Source of the DNA: Melitaea cinxia
Taxonomy: Eukaryota > Arthropoda > Insecta > Lepidoptera > Nymphalidae
NCBI RefSeq assembly: GCF_905220565.1
Contig: NC_059409.1
Span: 1,433,501 to 1,497,500 of the forward strand
DNA: 64,000 nucleotides
Reading direction: 5' to 3'
In this document: positions 12,114 through 24,689 of the stretch, piece by piece
Layout: every line of letters begins with the position of its first letter
Numbering within the stretch: the first letter of the stretch is position 1
Notes under the pieces: generated by a model
The model's input: only the letters and a program-made list of their open reading frames with translations
Database searches by the model: none
What the model was told of the DNA's origin: nothing
Translations under genes and position numbers: made by a program

Positions 12114-12399
12114 CAACTGAGGTAACTAACAATAGGAAATTTCCTGCTCAGAATATGGAGCAGTCTGACTGGGGCAGTACCTCGAACTTACAGAAGATCA
12201 CAGCTAAATAATACTGCTTTCAAGCAGTGTTGTGTTCCTGTTGGTGAGTAAGGTGACTAGAGCTCTTGGGGGGGATTGGGGATAGGGTCGGCAATGCGCT
12301 TGCGATGCTGCTAGTGTTGCAGGTGTCTATAAGCTACGGTAATTGCTTACCATCAGGTGAGCCGTACGCTTGTTTGCCGACCTATTTGTATAAAAAAAT
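12114..12399 (+). repeat. Repeat family A, full length
   Basis: From AACTGAGGTAACTAAC through GTTGGTGAGTAAGGTGAC to TTGTTTGCCGACCTATTTG and an A-rich tail. It is diverged, so an older copy. Confidence 0.8.
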
Positions 12400-12762
12400 T
12401 CATAAAATTACATGCAATAGCAAAACAAACCCAAAGTCCTCCCTAGTATCGATAAAAGCTTTGACATTTATAGATTGTCACTTTATAAAATAAATATTCT
12501 CCATAATCCCGGAGCAAAGTGTATTTTTATTATTATAGCTACTGTCACCTTCGTAGAGATAAAAATTCAATGAGTCAATATAATTTAGTTTTCATGGGCG
12601 CGTCCATAAAGACCGCTGTGGATATAAAGCGGTCTGGATTGAGAACTGGAAAGTCTTAAAGTAATGTTGCAATTGTATTATCGCTTTAGTCGTTGAAGCG
12701 AAAATGTAATTTAGAATTTTAAAGGAAGAAAAACGCTAATGGAACTTTTATTTATCGAGATA

Positions 12763-12993
12763 TCTTATATATAAAATTTTATCGAGATATCTTATATATA
12801 AAATTCTCGTGTCACAATGTATTAACTCTACTCCTCCTAAGCGGTTGGACAGATTTTTATGAAATTTTCTGTGGATATCAGGTAGGTCTGAGAATCGGCC
12901 AACATCTATTTTTCATACCCCGAAGTTAATAAGGGGGGGGATTAAGGGGGTTAAAAACATATATGGCAAAACAACGTTTGCGGGGTCAGCTAG
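12763..12993 (+). mobile_element. Short Helitron (TCTTATATATAAAA ... GGTCAGCTAG) with duplicated 5' end
   Basis: The main element is 12790-12993: it starts TCTTATATATAAAATTCTCG after an A and ends GCGGGGTCAGCTAG before a T, as Helitrons do. The first 27 bp or so are present twice in tandem (12763-12789 repeats the terminus). A related copy lies at 38866-39058. Confidence 0.7.
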
Positions 12994-13234
12994 TATGTAT
13001 ATATTTAAATTCTTAACATAACTAAATCCGATTTTCTAGACAGTTACATTATTATTATTTTCGCGTTCTTAAAACGTAAATAAAAAATATGCTTAGGAGA
13101 AAGAAGGCTGTTTCGTTTTTTACGAGACTGAATTACAAATTACGAAGTCGTTTGTAATGGACGCAAGATATTAAATATCGCAGATTGAAATAATTCAATT
13201 GTTTTTTAACTTTTTCATAATATATACGTAAAAA

Positions 13235-13300
13235 ATATGTAGCTACACCAGCAGTTTGTTACCAATACAAGCACTAAGTTGTTTATCTTAGGAAACTGTT
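13235..13300 (+). repeat. SINE family D2 body fragment
   Basis: ATGTAGCTACACCAGCAG ... ACAAGCACTAAGTTGTTTA, diverged from 6275-6330. Confidence 0.4.
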
Positions 13301-13306
13301 AAATGC

Positions 13307-13610
13307 GGAAAAATAAAAATAAACATTTTTGAATATCATATCAAAAATTGACCGACCGGGGATCGAACCCGCGTCTCCGACTGACCGTGTCGGCGCTCTA
13401 GCCAATTAAGCTATGGAACGATGTACCCGCTAAATCAAAATTTTTGATAAATGATTATTTTATTTTCGGTTTGAGCGAACCGTGGCGCCGGTCGCACGGA
13501 CACGGTTCAGGTTCGATCCCCGCTGGAACCGTCAATTTTTGATATGATATTAAAAAATGTTATAATTCCTAATGTGTGGGTAACACAAAAATAAAATCGT
13601 AAATAAAAAT
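13307..13610. repeat. Fold-back element carrying tRNA-like sequence
   Basis: The arms ATATCATATCAAAAATTGAC (near 13336) and the reverse complement GTCAATTTTTGATATGATAT (near 13530-13550) face each other. Between them on the minus strand is a tRNA-like module: A-box TAGCTTAATTGG, then GTTCGATCCCCGG as B-box. The right half carries a second GGTTCGATCCCCGC. Relatives lie at 24988, 46221 and 57922. Flanks AAACATTTTTGAATATC and TTCCTAATGTGTGGGTAACA are shared with 57922. Confidence 0.6.
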
Positions 13611-13765
13611 AAAGTTAAAAATAATAATAAATTAGAAACATTACAACAGCACATATATTTAGTGCTAGGGAACAACAGGTTCTCAATCGTCTATTATCTT
13701 TATTTGTACCACGAAACCTTACAAGAATTCAAGTTTAGAGTAATCACGAGAAAAAATACGATTCA

Positions 13766-14056
13766 GCTTGTAACATCCCACTGCTGAGAATAGCCTTCTT
13801 TCTTCATGTAGGAGACAGATTGGAGCTAAATCCATCACGCTGCTCCACTGTAGGTTGGCGGATAAATTCCCTGCTATGAGTAACGATCGCTATTAGGTAT
13901 TTATGATAAAAACCGGGACCAACAGCTGAACGTACTTTCCGAGGCACAGTAGGTAAACCAACAGAGACAGACAGAAATATAATTCGTATCACAACCAGTG
14001 GAAATCGAATCCGTAAGCCGTCGGTGTTTTGGCGCCTACACGCACTACTACAACTG
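13766..14056 (-). repeat. SINE family B, diverged full-length copy
   Basis: On the minus strand, a tRNA-like head near 14000-14056, TCGTTACTCATAGCAGGGAA and a tail in CAGCAGTGGGATGTTACAA. Long ORFs here arise from the adjoining CA/TG microsatellite. Confidence 0.65.
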
Positions 14057-14069
14057 ATACTGGTATTCT

Positions 14070-14071
<2 letters not shown>

Positions 14072-14158
<87 letters not shown>
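14072..14158. repeat. Compound (CA)n(TA)n(TG)n microsatellite
   Basis: About 46 bp of CA, 16 bp of TA and 25 bp of TG in order, so the tract is a near-palindrome that could extrude a hairpin. The apparent Cys-Val ORFs across it are simple-repeat artefacts. Confidence 0.9.
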
Positions 14159-14398
14159 ATTTTTTCTGGTACATAGTTACAATTATCGTTTATTGTACTC
14201 TAACATGTCGCCGCCATATAGTAATGGACGCTTACTTTCGCACGTGCTCGTAAATGTATCCCTCGTTTGTTTTGTTCATTGAATCGCTTCCTAAATAAAG
14301 TAAATATAAGTATTTTTTTCGTGTGAATAATAGCACTTCGTTTTGATAAGCTTCACATTTTTATAGACACATAAATGTATGGATTAGATTATTTTTAT

Positions 14399-14490
14399 TC
14401 AGCCTGTAACGTCTCGGCGTAGTCTTTTTTTTTCGAGTAGGAGAAGGTCTGTGCTTAATTTAACACTCTGCTACGGGTTACCTGGCTTCA
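14399..14490 (-). repeat. SINE family B 3' fragment
   Basis: CAGCCTGTAACGTCTCGG ... GAGTAGGAGAAGGTCTGTGC, a worn 3' end of family B. Confidence 0.45.
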
Positions 14491-14631
14491 CTTGGTTATT
14501 ATTAAATTTTAATAAATTTAACAATGTTTCATTGTCTGATTTGACGTAACAAACTATACTAATAAAATAAAATAAATTGCGTTAGTTTTATTTTAAAAAA
14601 TTAAAGCTTATGTTTGACAGAAGTAAAATAA

Positions 14632-14962
14632 TAGTAGGAGAAGGATCACAGCTTAATCCACCACGCTGCTCCAATGCGGGTTGGCGGATATATTCCTTAC
14701 TATGAGTAACGATCGCTATCAGTTGTACATGATAACAACCCGGACCGACGGCTTCGTACAACGTATACGGTATCAGCTGACGGCTTCACGTGCTCTCTGA
14801 GGCACGGTGGGGAGACCCACAAGGACTGCATAAACACCCAGACCACGGCAAACACCTGTATGGCCAATACAAATGTTTGTCATGTGCGGGGATCGAACCC
14901 GCAATCGCCAACACAACAGGCACAATCCAAGACAGTAACCGTAACGCCAACGCGGCGTCCAA
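14632..14962 (-). repeat. SINE family B with intact-looking tRNA head
   Basis: On the minus strand: a head with GCGTTGGCGTTACGG and B-box GCGGGTTCGATCCCCGC, then TGTATTGGCCATACAGG, GGGTCTCCCCACCGTGCCTC and CCAACCCGCATTGGAGC. The final 3' tail is cut at 14632. A short internal duplication of the GACGGCTTC block lies near 14745-14785. Confidence 0.75.
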
Positions 14963-14964
14963 GC

Positions 14965-15298
14965 TTAAGACAAGACATAAGGCATGTCCAGCAGTGGGAC
15001 TAAAGGCTTTTTCGGTTTACTTTAGAATATACTACAGAAACATTATATATCTTATATGTATTTTAAATATGTATATATTTTTGCACGAATTTCCAATACT
15101 CTTCCCATTCCATCCAATTTTTTTCTTTTTTTACCTTTGGTTGATGGTTTGTTGATAAATATACCACAGATATATATATAAAAACAATGCATAAAATATA
15201 GGAGGTGTCAAATAAATATGATTGTACATATGTGCGTGGTACCTACTTTCAATATATTATTTCTTTTTATATTGAAAAAGCTTATCCACTAGACAAAA
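14965..15298 (-). repeat. Repeat family E; unoccupied counterpart of the Helitron site at 59620
   Basis: The reverse complement aligns along its length with 59499-60533: TTTTGTCTAGTGGATAAG, ACCACGCACATAT, ATATTTTATGCA, CAAAGGTAAAAAAAG, TTGGAAATTCGTGCA and CCGAAAAAGCCTTTAGTCCC. At about 15190 it lacks the 656-bp Helitron found in the other copy. Non-coding. Confidence 0.7.
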
Positions 15299-15360
15299 AA
15301 AAATATAAAAATAGCTGTGACGGTTACATGATGATATGATATATAATGATAGATGAGATA

Positions 15361-15480
15361 ATATATATATATATATATATAGAACACATTACACCCAGAC
15401 ACAGATGAGAATCGAACCCGCAACCTGCAGAACAGAAAGCAGGGCAAATATAAACTGAGCCTAACGGCTAGTCAATTTAT
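15361..15480 (-). repeat. (TA)n tract and tRNA-like SINE head
   Basis: A (TA)n run (15361-15380) precedes a minus-strand tRNA-like head: GACTAGCCGTTAGGCTCAG, then GGTTGCGGGTTCGATTCTCA. It resembles the head at 6125. 15481-17203 contains no recognised element; a 135-codon frame on the minus strand at 16482-16889 has no family features. Confidence 0.5.
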
Positions 15481-17203
15481 AAGTCTGTAGATATCACAGA
15501 TCAACCCCCCCCCCCTTGGGAGTGATCTGTGGTAGATACTATCTTTACGCACTAATCGGAAGTGGAGCAACTTAATAAATTAAGCTCTAACCCATCTTAA
15601 TAATAGGAGAAAAAGCTTCTATTCCGTAGTGTCACCTTCAGGAACCTCATAGAACAGTATTACAAAGGAACCTACAGAAATATGTACATATACATATTTT
15701 TAGTTTTTTTGTAACAATTTCATCGTGACAAGCACTATGAGAGCTTGCAAATGTAACTGGGCCAATGCCAGCACGGCCTACTTCGGACCTCCGTCTCATC
15801 GGGAGTAATTGACACAATACGTATTAGTCTGTATATAAGATGAAGGTTCAATTCTATACTTAGAGAAAAAATTTGAAGTCAGTAAGAGATAAATTTCTAT
15901 CATAAAAATTAATTAAATAAATTTAGTTACGCAATGAATTATTATTTGGAAAAAAAGCGTTTTAATATAAAGTGTAAGTTGTTAATTATAAATTATTAAT
16001 ATATATATATATTTGTATATAAAGTGTCATCACAATAAGTTTAAAAAATATATATTAGCACTGGAGTGAATGAATAAAAATTTATTTATATAAACAGAAA
16101 AATTAGTACTATAAATAAACAGAAAAACCGAAAAATCACAGTAGTTTCAAAACATAAAAGTATAATTTATCGTGCGACAAACCCACCAAGATTACCAAGC
16201 ACGGAACGATGAAGGAACAACCAGTGCACAGAGAAACGTGCTGGATTACGTCCAATCTGTCTCCTTAATTGAGGAGACTTAGATCCGACTCAGATGTCTA
16301 GATTCTCTTACAGTACAGTGGCAAAAGCAAACAAGTAAACTGATCCTAATTTTTGAAATAAGAACACTCAAAGTTCTCTCTTTAAACTAACGTTTAACTG
16401 TCAAAATAAAATACTAATATATACTAGTGGCCAGTACTTGAACATCGTTAAAAAAAATCCATAAGGCCTTTCTTTAGTTCGTTATAAAAGCAATATCCCT
16501 CGCTCTCGACGAATCCTTGACCCCATTGTGAAAACAGGACGCATCGTGCAATCTAAAAAGGACTTTAACTCTTTGGTCTTAGGTTTATTTTTGGCTGATA
16601 AAGAAAAAGATTCAGGTGATAAGATATATTTACTGCGTATATCTTTTCGTGACATATTATTCCCTGTCACGTTTCGATGCAAAGTTTTAAATGGGGTTAC
16701 TTGATGTGTAAGTGGATTAATAACGAATCGTTTATATTTAACGAAGTGCTTAAGACATACGTGTGTGTGTTTATTGTGGTGTCTGTAGGTGTGTATGTTT
16801 CTTGTGTGTCTCTGAACACCAGACACAGAATTCTTTCCTTTTTTTGGCCAATGAGTGTTAATCAAATTATCTAGGGTTTCCATATGCATAGGGATTAATT
16901 ATTAAGTAAGTAAATATTAAGTTTTTAATGTGTAAACAAAAAGTTTAAATCTATTTCTATTCATAAGCAGAGCGTAAAATAGAGGTATAATAGGTACTTT
17001 CAGGTTGAAGATACTTGAATTTTCATTATAACAAGTTATTATACCCGTAAAATATTCATTCATATTCGACCTCAAAACATATTTTATTCAAGTGGGCTTA
17101 TCTAAGCACTTTTGGATCATCGTTTGCACGTTATGTTAGTTTTAAGTAACTCTACCGACCGATGCGAATCCAGTTCGTACTGAGAATAATCAGAAATTAA
17201 ATT

Positions 17204-17492
17204 CTTTTTTTTTATATCACTGGGTCGGCAAACAAGCGTACGGCTCACCTGATGGTAAGAGATTACCGTAGCTTATAGACGCCTGCAACACTAGATGCAT
17301 CTCAAGCGCGTTGCCGACCCAATCCCCAATCCCCCCCAGGAGCTCTGGTTACCTTACTCACCAACAGAAACACAATACTGCTTGAAAACAATATTATTTA
17401 GCTGTGATCTTCTGTAAGGTCGAGGTACTACCTCAGTCGGGCTGCTCCATATTTTGAGCAGGAAATTCCTGCTGTGCCCTACCTTAGTTAAT
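17204..17492 (-). repeat. Repeat family A, full length
   Basis: From the T-run and GGGTCGGCAAACAAGCGTAC to GTGCCCTACCTTAGTTA. Intact length. Confidence 0.82.
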
Positions 17493-17951
17493 TTAATTTA
17501 ATTCTATATTTACTATTTAAATGTGTATATTGTATTAATTGAATGGAATGGTCGTGGAATCAATAAAATCTAACTTTTATACAAATAATTGTTTACAAAA
17601 GTTTGTCTGGTAGAGATTGCTAATGTTAAACCTTTGCACACTTACTCGAGTATGTTCTCTGTATTTTTTAATAATGTGCTGTAATTGTTGTGCTGTGCAG
17701 TGACTGCAATAAAGTTCTTTTCAATCTATCTTTTTTTGATCTGGGTTTTTTTCACTTCACTTCACTTCAGACTAATAAATTCCACGCGTGTCCACGCGTG
17801 TCCAGGCGTGAACTCGTGCTTTTTGCCCATAGTCACCACGCTGGGCAGGCGGGTAGGTTAGAATGTAGTAAAGTAACGTAGTAATTTTTTAAGCCGTCAT
17901 TACATGGATTTGAATAATAGGTACAATAAATATATTCTTTGTTATATATTC

Positions 17952-18216
17952 AGCCTGTAACATCCCACTGCTGGTACACTGCGAGTTGGCAGATACATTC
18001 CCTACTACGATTAACGATCGCTATCCGGTATTAATGAAAACAACCAGTACCTAAAGTTTACCGTGCGCTTCAAAACACATTGAGGAGACCCACAAGGACA
18101 GATATCCAAACTGGAAAGAAATATTTGTGAAAAATATCCACCCTGAAGGGGAATTGAACCGCAAATCAGTGTGTAGGCGCCGACAAAACATACGCACCAC
18201 TACACCAGAACGATTA
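17952..18216 (-). repeat. SINE family B with internal deletion
   Basis: CAGCCTGTAACATCCCACTG then TGGTACACTGCGAGTTGGC: the block normally between (AGGCCTCTTTCCCC...) is missing. The tRNA-like head is near 18140-18216. 18217-19072 shows no gene; it includes a small imperfect hairpin, CGCCATCTATCG / CGATAGGTGGCG, at about 18751-18791. Confidence 0.6.
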
Positions 18217-19072
18217 TTATATTATTTTCTTTGTCATACTTTATAATAAATTACATTATTTTAATATGCCATACAACAGCGAAATGAAACTTTACATAGT
18301 ATAACATAGAACCGTACGTCTAAGTTTTTTTCTAAGCTCGTAAATATTTTATAGGTTCGCGTAACATTATGGTAGTGCGGTTTCATATCAAAATGCTTTA
18401 CGTGCGACCGAGACGGGATCGTAACTCAGATGTTTCATTTCGGAGAATTAAATTCGACGTGTGTGTACAAATATGTTTATAAAATATGTATAAGGTGTAC
18501 GTACACATTACGTTGCGTCTTAATTATACAAATTTTATAAAAGCAAAGGCTGTTCTAAAAATAATTTAATAAGAATTAAGTTATATGCTACTAATAACAC
18601 TAAGAAAAACATATAATATTACTTAGTTTATGAATATTAACACAAGTCCAATTAAAAAAAAATAGATTTGCGTATAAGGCCCCCGGTATAATAAAAAAAA
18701 ATATCAGGAGTAGAATCGACTGAACGAATGACCTCGTTACGTTTCTATTAACGCCATCTATCGGAATCCAATAGAGTTGCGATAGGTGGCGTAATTTGAT
18801 TCGTTTATTTACCATTTGGTATGATATTAATCTTTAAGCCTTTTTTGTATCTATTTAGACAGTCGATCTGAAGTAACTGATTAAACTCCAGTCGTGCATC
18901 GAAGTCGAAATTTCGTTTTTAAATCGCCATGAATGTAAACAAATATTGTTAATAATACTTATAATTATTTGTGAATAAAGGTCACAGCAGGATATGTCTC
19001 GTTCAAATCTTGAATAACTCCGACTGGTAGAATCACAACAACCTTACATAATAATTTATACTAAATAATTTT

Positions 19073-19358
19073 AACTGAGGTAGGTCACAGCAGGAATTTC
19101 CTACTCAAAATATGGAGCAGCCCGACTGGGGCCTCGACCTTACAGAAGATCACAGCAAAATAATACTAAAATGTGTATTAATGTTTTCAAGCAGTATTGT
19201 GTTTCTGTTGGTGAGTAAGGTGACCAGAGCTCCTGGGGGATTGGAGATTGGGTCGGCAACGCGCTTGCGAGGCTTCTGGTGTTGCAGGCGTCTATAAGCT
19301 ACGGTAATCGCTTACCATCAGGTGAGCCGTACACTTGTTTGCCGACCTAGTGACTTAA
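19073..19358 (+). repeat. Repeat family A
   Basis: ACTGAGGTAGGTCACAGCAGG through TTGTTTGCCGACCTAGTGAC. Direct-orientation neighbour of the copy at 19619. Confidence 0.82.
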
Positions 19359-19618
19359 AAAATAATAATAATAATATCACAAGTAAGGGTAGGCTCACAG
19401 GCTCTCAAGTAATGCCCTACACTTAATAACAGGTGGGCCGTAATAGTATAAAAAAATTACATCAACACGACATTTCTGCGTTATGTAATCATTATAACGT
19501 AGCTACATTTAAGAAGAAACTGTTAAAGTCATTTAATTCCAAATTTTTAAAGATATTTAGCAATAATATTAATTTATAATAATAATAGTTATTTAGTTCT
19601 ATATCTATCTATTCTATT

Positions 19619-19900
19619 TAACTGAGGTAGGGCACAGCAGGAATTTCCTGCTCAAAACATGGAGCAGCCCGACTGAGGTAGTACCTCGACCTTACAGAAG
19701 ATCACAGCAAAATAATACTGTTTTCAAGCAGTATTGTGTTCCTGTTGGTGAGTAAGGTGACCAGAGCTCCTGGGGGGATTGGGGATTGGATCGGCAACGC
19801 GCTTGCGATGCTTCTGGTGTTACAGGTGTCTATAAGCTACGGTAATCGCTTACCATCAGGTGAGCCGTACGCTTGTTTGCCGACCTAGTGACATTTAAAA
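19619..19900 (+). repeat. Repeat family A
   Basis: ACTGAGGTAGGGCACAGCAG through GACCTAGTGACATTTAAAAA. With 19073 it forms a direct pair about 260 bp apart that could support unequal exchange. Confidence 0.83.
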
Positions 19901-20779
19901 AAAAAATTGTTTGAATTTTTTTGTTTAAATCTTGAATATTCAACATTTTCAGAATAGGCAGATTTAATTGTCTAAAGCGCATGCTGTAACTACAGTTAAG
20001 AGGAATTATATATATTTTTAATACCTAAGCACATAACTCATTGTATTTTTATATACATGTAATAAATAAATAAGACCATTCAACTTCGTAATAACTGATC
20101 TAAAAATATCGTGGATTCAACTAAAACAATATGAAAACTTCACTCACACATGTACATAATATACAAAGATATCTTTGTCTATATCTTTTCATTATTATTT
20201 GTAAAAAAAAATGTTTTATAGGTCAGATTTAAATTTTTAAATTTCATATTTTATTTCCTAAGGTATATTATAGGCTACGATACAACTATCTATGACTCAT
20301 AGGTACAGAAAACGTAAGCATAATAGCATGCCGAAGTCAACACAACGTCTGTTTTTAAATAAAGTATTTATCGTATACTTGATTATATTTCCACATTTTG
20401 AAAATATATTTAAGACTCTCGGTGTACTTCCGTAAAAGGCTCTTCAAGGGTTGCTTAGCGTAATTACATTTATATAATTGCATTCTGATATTAAATTACA
20501 ACTCCAGTTGAATCACGAACTTGGGGTATTACGGTGCGGTTAAATCGCTCGAAGTAGAGCGAACCGAAGGGACATTTTTATTCGATGATATAAGAAAACT
20601 ATCAATTAAAAAAACATTAAATGCACACCTTTATGAGTCCAGAAACTAATTTTGTTGTTGCAAATGTCCATACCGAACTATAATTTTATAGCAGCAAAAA
20701 ATTTGGGCGCCCCTGCACTCGACGCGCGAATCTCATTGTTTTGCCTAAAACTCGTACCGAGTTCGGTCAACTACAATTA

Positions 20780-20881
20780 CATATGACGGTACGCGTCAAG
20801 ATACCCTCAAACAATATTGAGTCGTTCGATACATTCAAAAAGCGACTGTCTCATTATATTATTACAAAAATATCTGTCTGA
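20780..20881 (+). pseudogene. Possible LINE ORF C-terminal scrap
   Basis: The frame reads KIPSNNIESFDTFKKRLSH then YIITKISV and a stop at 20879. The pattern 'NIESF..FKKRL' resembles the C-terminal end of many non-LTR pol ORFs. Very short, so weakly supported. 19901-20779 has nothing else. Confidence 0.35.
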
Positions 20882-21182
20882 GTGTGTAGAATGGAATAAA
20901 AGTTGTTTTCAAATCGTGGTGATGTTTTTGTTTTATAATTGATCTGGGGTATCTGGTTGGTTTGTGGTCAATGATTTGTATGTTATTTTCTCCATTGAAA
21001 ATGTGAGTACGACAACGAATATCTGTTAATTGTTTTTTTATTATTTTAATTGTTTTCTCATGTAAATGGTGCAATTGTCTTTATGAGAATAAACAATCTT
21101 TAAACCTAAACCTAAAAAGTCGATCAAAATATTACGATCCAAGAAATATTATGAAGGATAGTTGTTAATCCTATTCTTTTTT

Positions 21183-21410
21183 GGAGTAAAGCTTCTTTAC
21201 GCACGCTTGACTTGGGGAGTAAGATGAATATGCGACGAGAGCGTTACGAAAAATGTGATCGGGTGAGGCGAACGCAGCAAAAGAGTACACATTTTCTTTC
21301 TCTCGTTCTCTCATAGCTGTTTCGTATATCTAAGACACAGTGCAGACCTATTGTGCAGGAGTTTTACTTCAGTCGTGCGGTCTTAAGCACGCTCGTTTTT
21401 TTTTAATAAC
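21183..21410 (+). repeat. Interspersed repeat family F (GCACGCTTGACTTGG ... AAGCACGCTCG)
   Basis: Shares both ends and several blocks with the reverse complement of 51218-51390: TTTACGCACGCTTGACTTGG, GACGAGAGCGTTAC, AAAAATGTGATCGG, CAGTCGTG.GGTCT and AAGCACGCTCGTTTTTTT. The centre differs. No coding frame; class unknown. 21411-22399 holds no gene I can support. Confidence 0.55.
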
Positions 21411-22399
21411 TTTGTTATTTACTATATTTTTGGTAAAGTGGTGTGGCAAGAACTCTGGAAGTCGTGTGTTACGTTCTCACTACTGATAGACTAGATATAC
21501 TGGATAATTTTATATAAATAGTTATATGTTTGTGATCTGGGGGATCTGTACATTTTTGATCCCACCGTGCAACGAAGAACACGAAAAGCCGTCAGTCCCG
21601 AATGACGTCATGCACAACCTTCCGCCAACATTGAAGCGTGGTAGATTAAGCTTCATTCCTTCTTCCGCAAGGAGGGTCCTTTGTTTAGTAGTAGAACGTG
21701 AACAGACCGCACAGAGAAGAACCTTATGTTCTTTAAGGTTCAGCTTAATTTATAAAATGTTATAACAGGCATTACTCCAGTACTATCGTAGGCCATGATG
21801 CTGCAAGAATCACTATACTATACACCTCGAGCATCTATTGTATCGATGTCCGTTAATTGTCTAACTTTTCTGTTCGCATAAACTGCGGAACCGAGTTTTC
21901 CCGCGGGGAATGTCAAATGTGTTTTCTACTAAAACTTAGATCGTAACGCTTTTCTACAGAATACACTATTGCTAATGTTACTAACTTTATTTTTCTACTT
22001 TTATTTTCAATTTGTATTGAAAGCACATTGAGATTTGTTTACGTCACTTTAATTTTTTTTTATAAATTGAAAAAGTGAAAAGTGTATAAGTTAACATAAG
22101 CATTATAAAATTTAATGTGTGTTACAGTAAGATCATTAATATATTCCAAAAAAAAATAGCAAAATAAAACTTTAAGCTAAATAAACAAGAGTAGATCAAT
22201 AATATTACTCCAAAATTGAATTTAATATATTATGTACCTAGTTACCTACTGATAATGTTGACAATACTGAAGTCCGGTAAAACTCGAATAAGCTTATGTG
22301 GCATCTATCGTAATTGTATTTTATATTCTTACTTATATATTAATAAATGGATAAATAATTAATACTTCCATTGGAAGAAACAAATAACGATATTGAATT

Positions 22400-22610
22400 A
22401 TTTTTTTTATATAATTATTTCGGCAAACAGGTATACGGTGAACTTGATGGTAAGCGATTACCGTAGCTCATAGACGCTTGCAACACCTGAAGCATTGCAA
22501 GCGCGTTGCCGCCTTACCCCCAATCCCCACCCTTGGTCACATTACTCACCACAGGAACAATAACACTCCTTGAAAGCAGTATTATTTAGCTGTGATCTTC
22601 TACTTCGGTT
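22400..22610 (-). repeat. Repeat family A, diverged
   Basis: TTTCGGCAAACAGGTATACGG ... GCAAGCGCGTTGCC ... GCAGTATTATTTAGCTGTGA. Several small deletions; an older copy. Confidence 0.7.
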
Positions 22611-23029
22611 AAATAAGAAATCGTCCTATGTGTGGTTTTTAGGTACTATACTAGGAACATCCACATACAATAGATTAAAAAACGATTACATTATAATTAA
22701 TTTCTGTTAAAACTAGAAAAAATAAAAAAGCTATTATTATACCTTAATTGGTGAGTGACAATACGAGATTTGTGTATTAGCTTTTCAAAGTAATGAATAC
22801 TCTATTATCTTAGCAACAAAAGCTAGTTTTGTGACAACAAAATATATTACTTCGTGTATAATTCCCGCCGCGCACATCTTCATCCTTTCACGCCAAATAA
22901 ACGCGTGACAAGGATAGTAAGTTTTCCATGAAAATTTCTCTACGTTATGTAAACACCATAACATTTCTCGTTCCACATATTATCCGCCTCTTTTGGGATT
23001 TGTATTAAAGGGGTAAATTGTCGATGCTT

Positions 23030-23245
23030 TTATAAAACATTGTATATACAAAAGTTTGAAAGGATGGACGTATGTTTGTTACTCTTTCACGCAAAAATTA
23101 TCAAACCGATTTTAATGAAACTTTGTAAATAGATAGCTGAAGATTTAGAATAACACATAGGCTACTTTTAATACCGATATTTCCACGGTGGTCGGAAATT
23201 AGATTGGAAATACCGTGAGTTAAACCGCGTGGAGTTCTTAGTTGT
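23030..23245 (+). mobile_element. Degenerate Helitron-like element
   Basis: TGTTTGTTACTCTTTCACGC, AAACCGATTTTAATGAAACT and TAACACATAGGCTACTTTTA match the interior of lepidopteran non-autonomous Helitrons as I remember them. Neither TC nor CTAG ends are preserved, so the edges are approximate. Confidence 0.42.
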
Positions 23246-23532
23246 ATAATAATGATCAAATGATATTAATGAAAAAGATGCGTGCGTTTAGTTAGGCTGT
23301 ATTTTATGCAAATGTAATATTTACAATATACTTAATTACATGCATATTACACAGTACGGTCCGGTAAGTTATAAATAAATCGGACAGCGCAATTTATTCG
23401 CTGTATCTCAGGTTATTTAACCGCGCCGTAAGTCCTTTCGTAAATTCCGAATTTAATTACCATTTGTGCTATGAAGTTTTTGTATTATGTCAGCTTTATT
23501 ATTGTAGCATTGCAAAGAAGCCTTCATCGTTT

Positions 23533-23832
23533 AATAATAGAAAAGATCAAACCATTATTACTAGGCTCCGTATTGGTCACACAAACATGACCCATGTATG
23601 TATACATTATGAAAAAGATTAGTAAACCAAAATGTAAATGCGGGATGGATCTAACAGTAAAACATATTCTTGTAGATTGTCAGGCTTATATAAATCAACA
23701 TGTAACCTACCTAATAACTTAAAAGATTCATCATTATCATTATCTTAATGGTCTTATACAGACAGTTAACTTTTTGAAAAAGATAAATATTTACAAGACT
23801 ATATAAATGTTATTATTGTAGTCGCTAATGAC
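23533..23832 (+). pseudogene. LINE pol fragment (RNase H end and CCHC-like motif)
   Basis: One frame reads TRLRIGHTNMTH; after a one-step frameshift near 23605-23615 the next frame reads KPKCKCGMDLTVKHILVDCQ. The order 'TRLRIGHT..TH' then 'C.CG...TVKHIL..C' is the well-known end of jockey/I/R1-type non-LTR polyproteins. Stops follow by about 23750. A dead, 5'-truncated insertion. Confidence 0.72.
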
Positions 23833-24689
23833 CTAAGCTTTTAAAAAGCGACTTAAAAAAATAACACTTTTTGATAAAAAATAAAATCACGCTCTAAATA
23901 AGATACGGAAAAATACTTAGAACCAAAATATGTAACAAACCTCCAGCGGCAGCTTACGAATTCTTTTCCTTGAGTAATTGAAAGAAGGTGTAATACATTC
24001 TTTATTTTCTTCCGTTTAACCTTATTCAAATTTCATTGAAAATTCAAACTAATGTATATAATACAAGTTGAGATCTATATAGTATCTACTATTTCTTGTT
24101 ATTTACCGTTAACTTAAATTAATAGAACTCTTTTACCCAGAGATGATCTTTGCTACAACGACAATTATGTACATAATCCAAAAAAGTCAAATAAAAACCT
24201 AATCAAAAAACCTTTGCGTATTTTTTACATATTTCTATACATTATCATATTTTCGTTCCGAGAGTATTCGAGCGTTAAATCCATATTAACATATTTATGT
24301 CATAAAATTTACATTAAATGACATCTCCTGAGCGTAATAGAAATATCATTGGCGAGATAAAGGGCCGGCCCTGTTTACGTATACTTGTTAAGGGTCTTTT
24401 TATAGAATACTTCCTGGTAAAGATTTATTCCCGTTGACCCATTTAGCTATTCATTCGAAGAATTTTTCAAGATGACATCTTGACTTGTCACACGGAGATC
24501 ACGAAGGGTAGCGTATTAATAAATAACATAAAAGTTGCTTCACACCCGATGAACTCCAGTGTAATATAATTCTGACGACAGTAACACAAGTACAGAAATA
24601 ACGATACAGAAGAGTGATTCTTGGAGATATTTGAGAGTATTATTTATTTCGAGAAATATAGACAAGTTTCCGTTTTTCGTGTTTTCCGT

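Noticed and set aside
13804..14253. Several ORFs of 60-100 codons rich in Cys-Val or Thr-His
   Set aside because: They are translations of the CA/TA/TG microsatellite and the adjoining SINE.
16482..16889. 135-codon minus-strand ORF
   Set aside because: Low-complexity His/Thr/Lys composition, no domain, no splice context and an overlapping plus-strand ORF; expected by chance.
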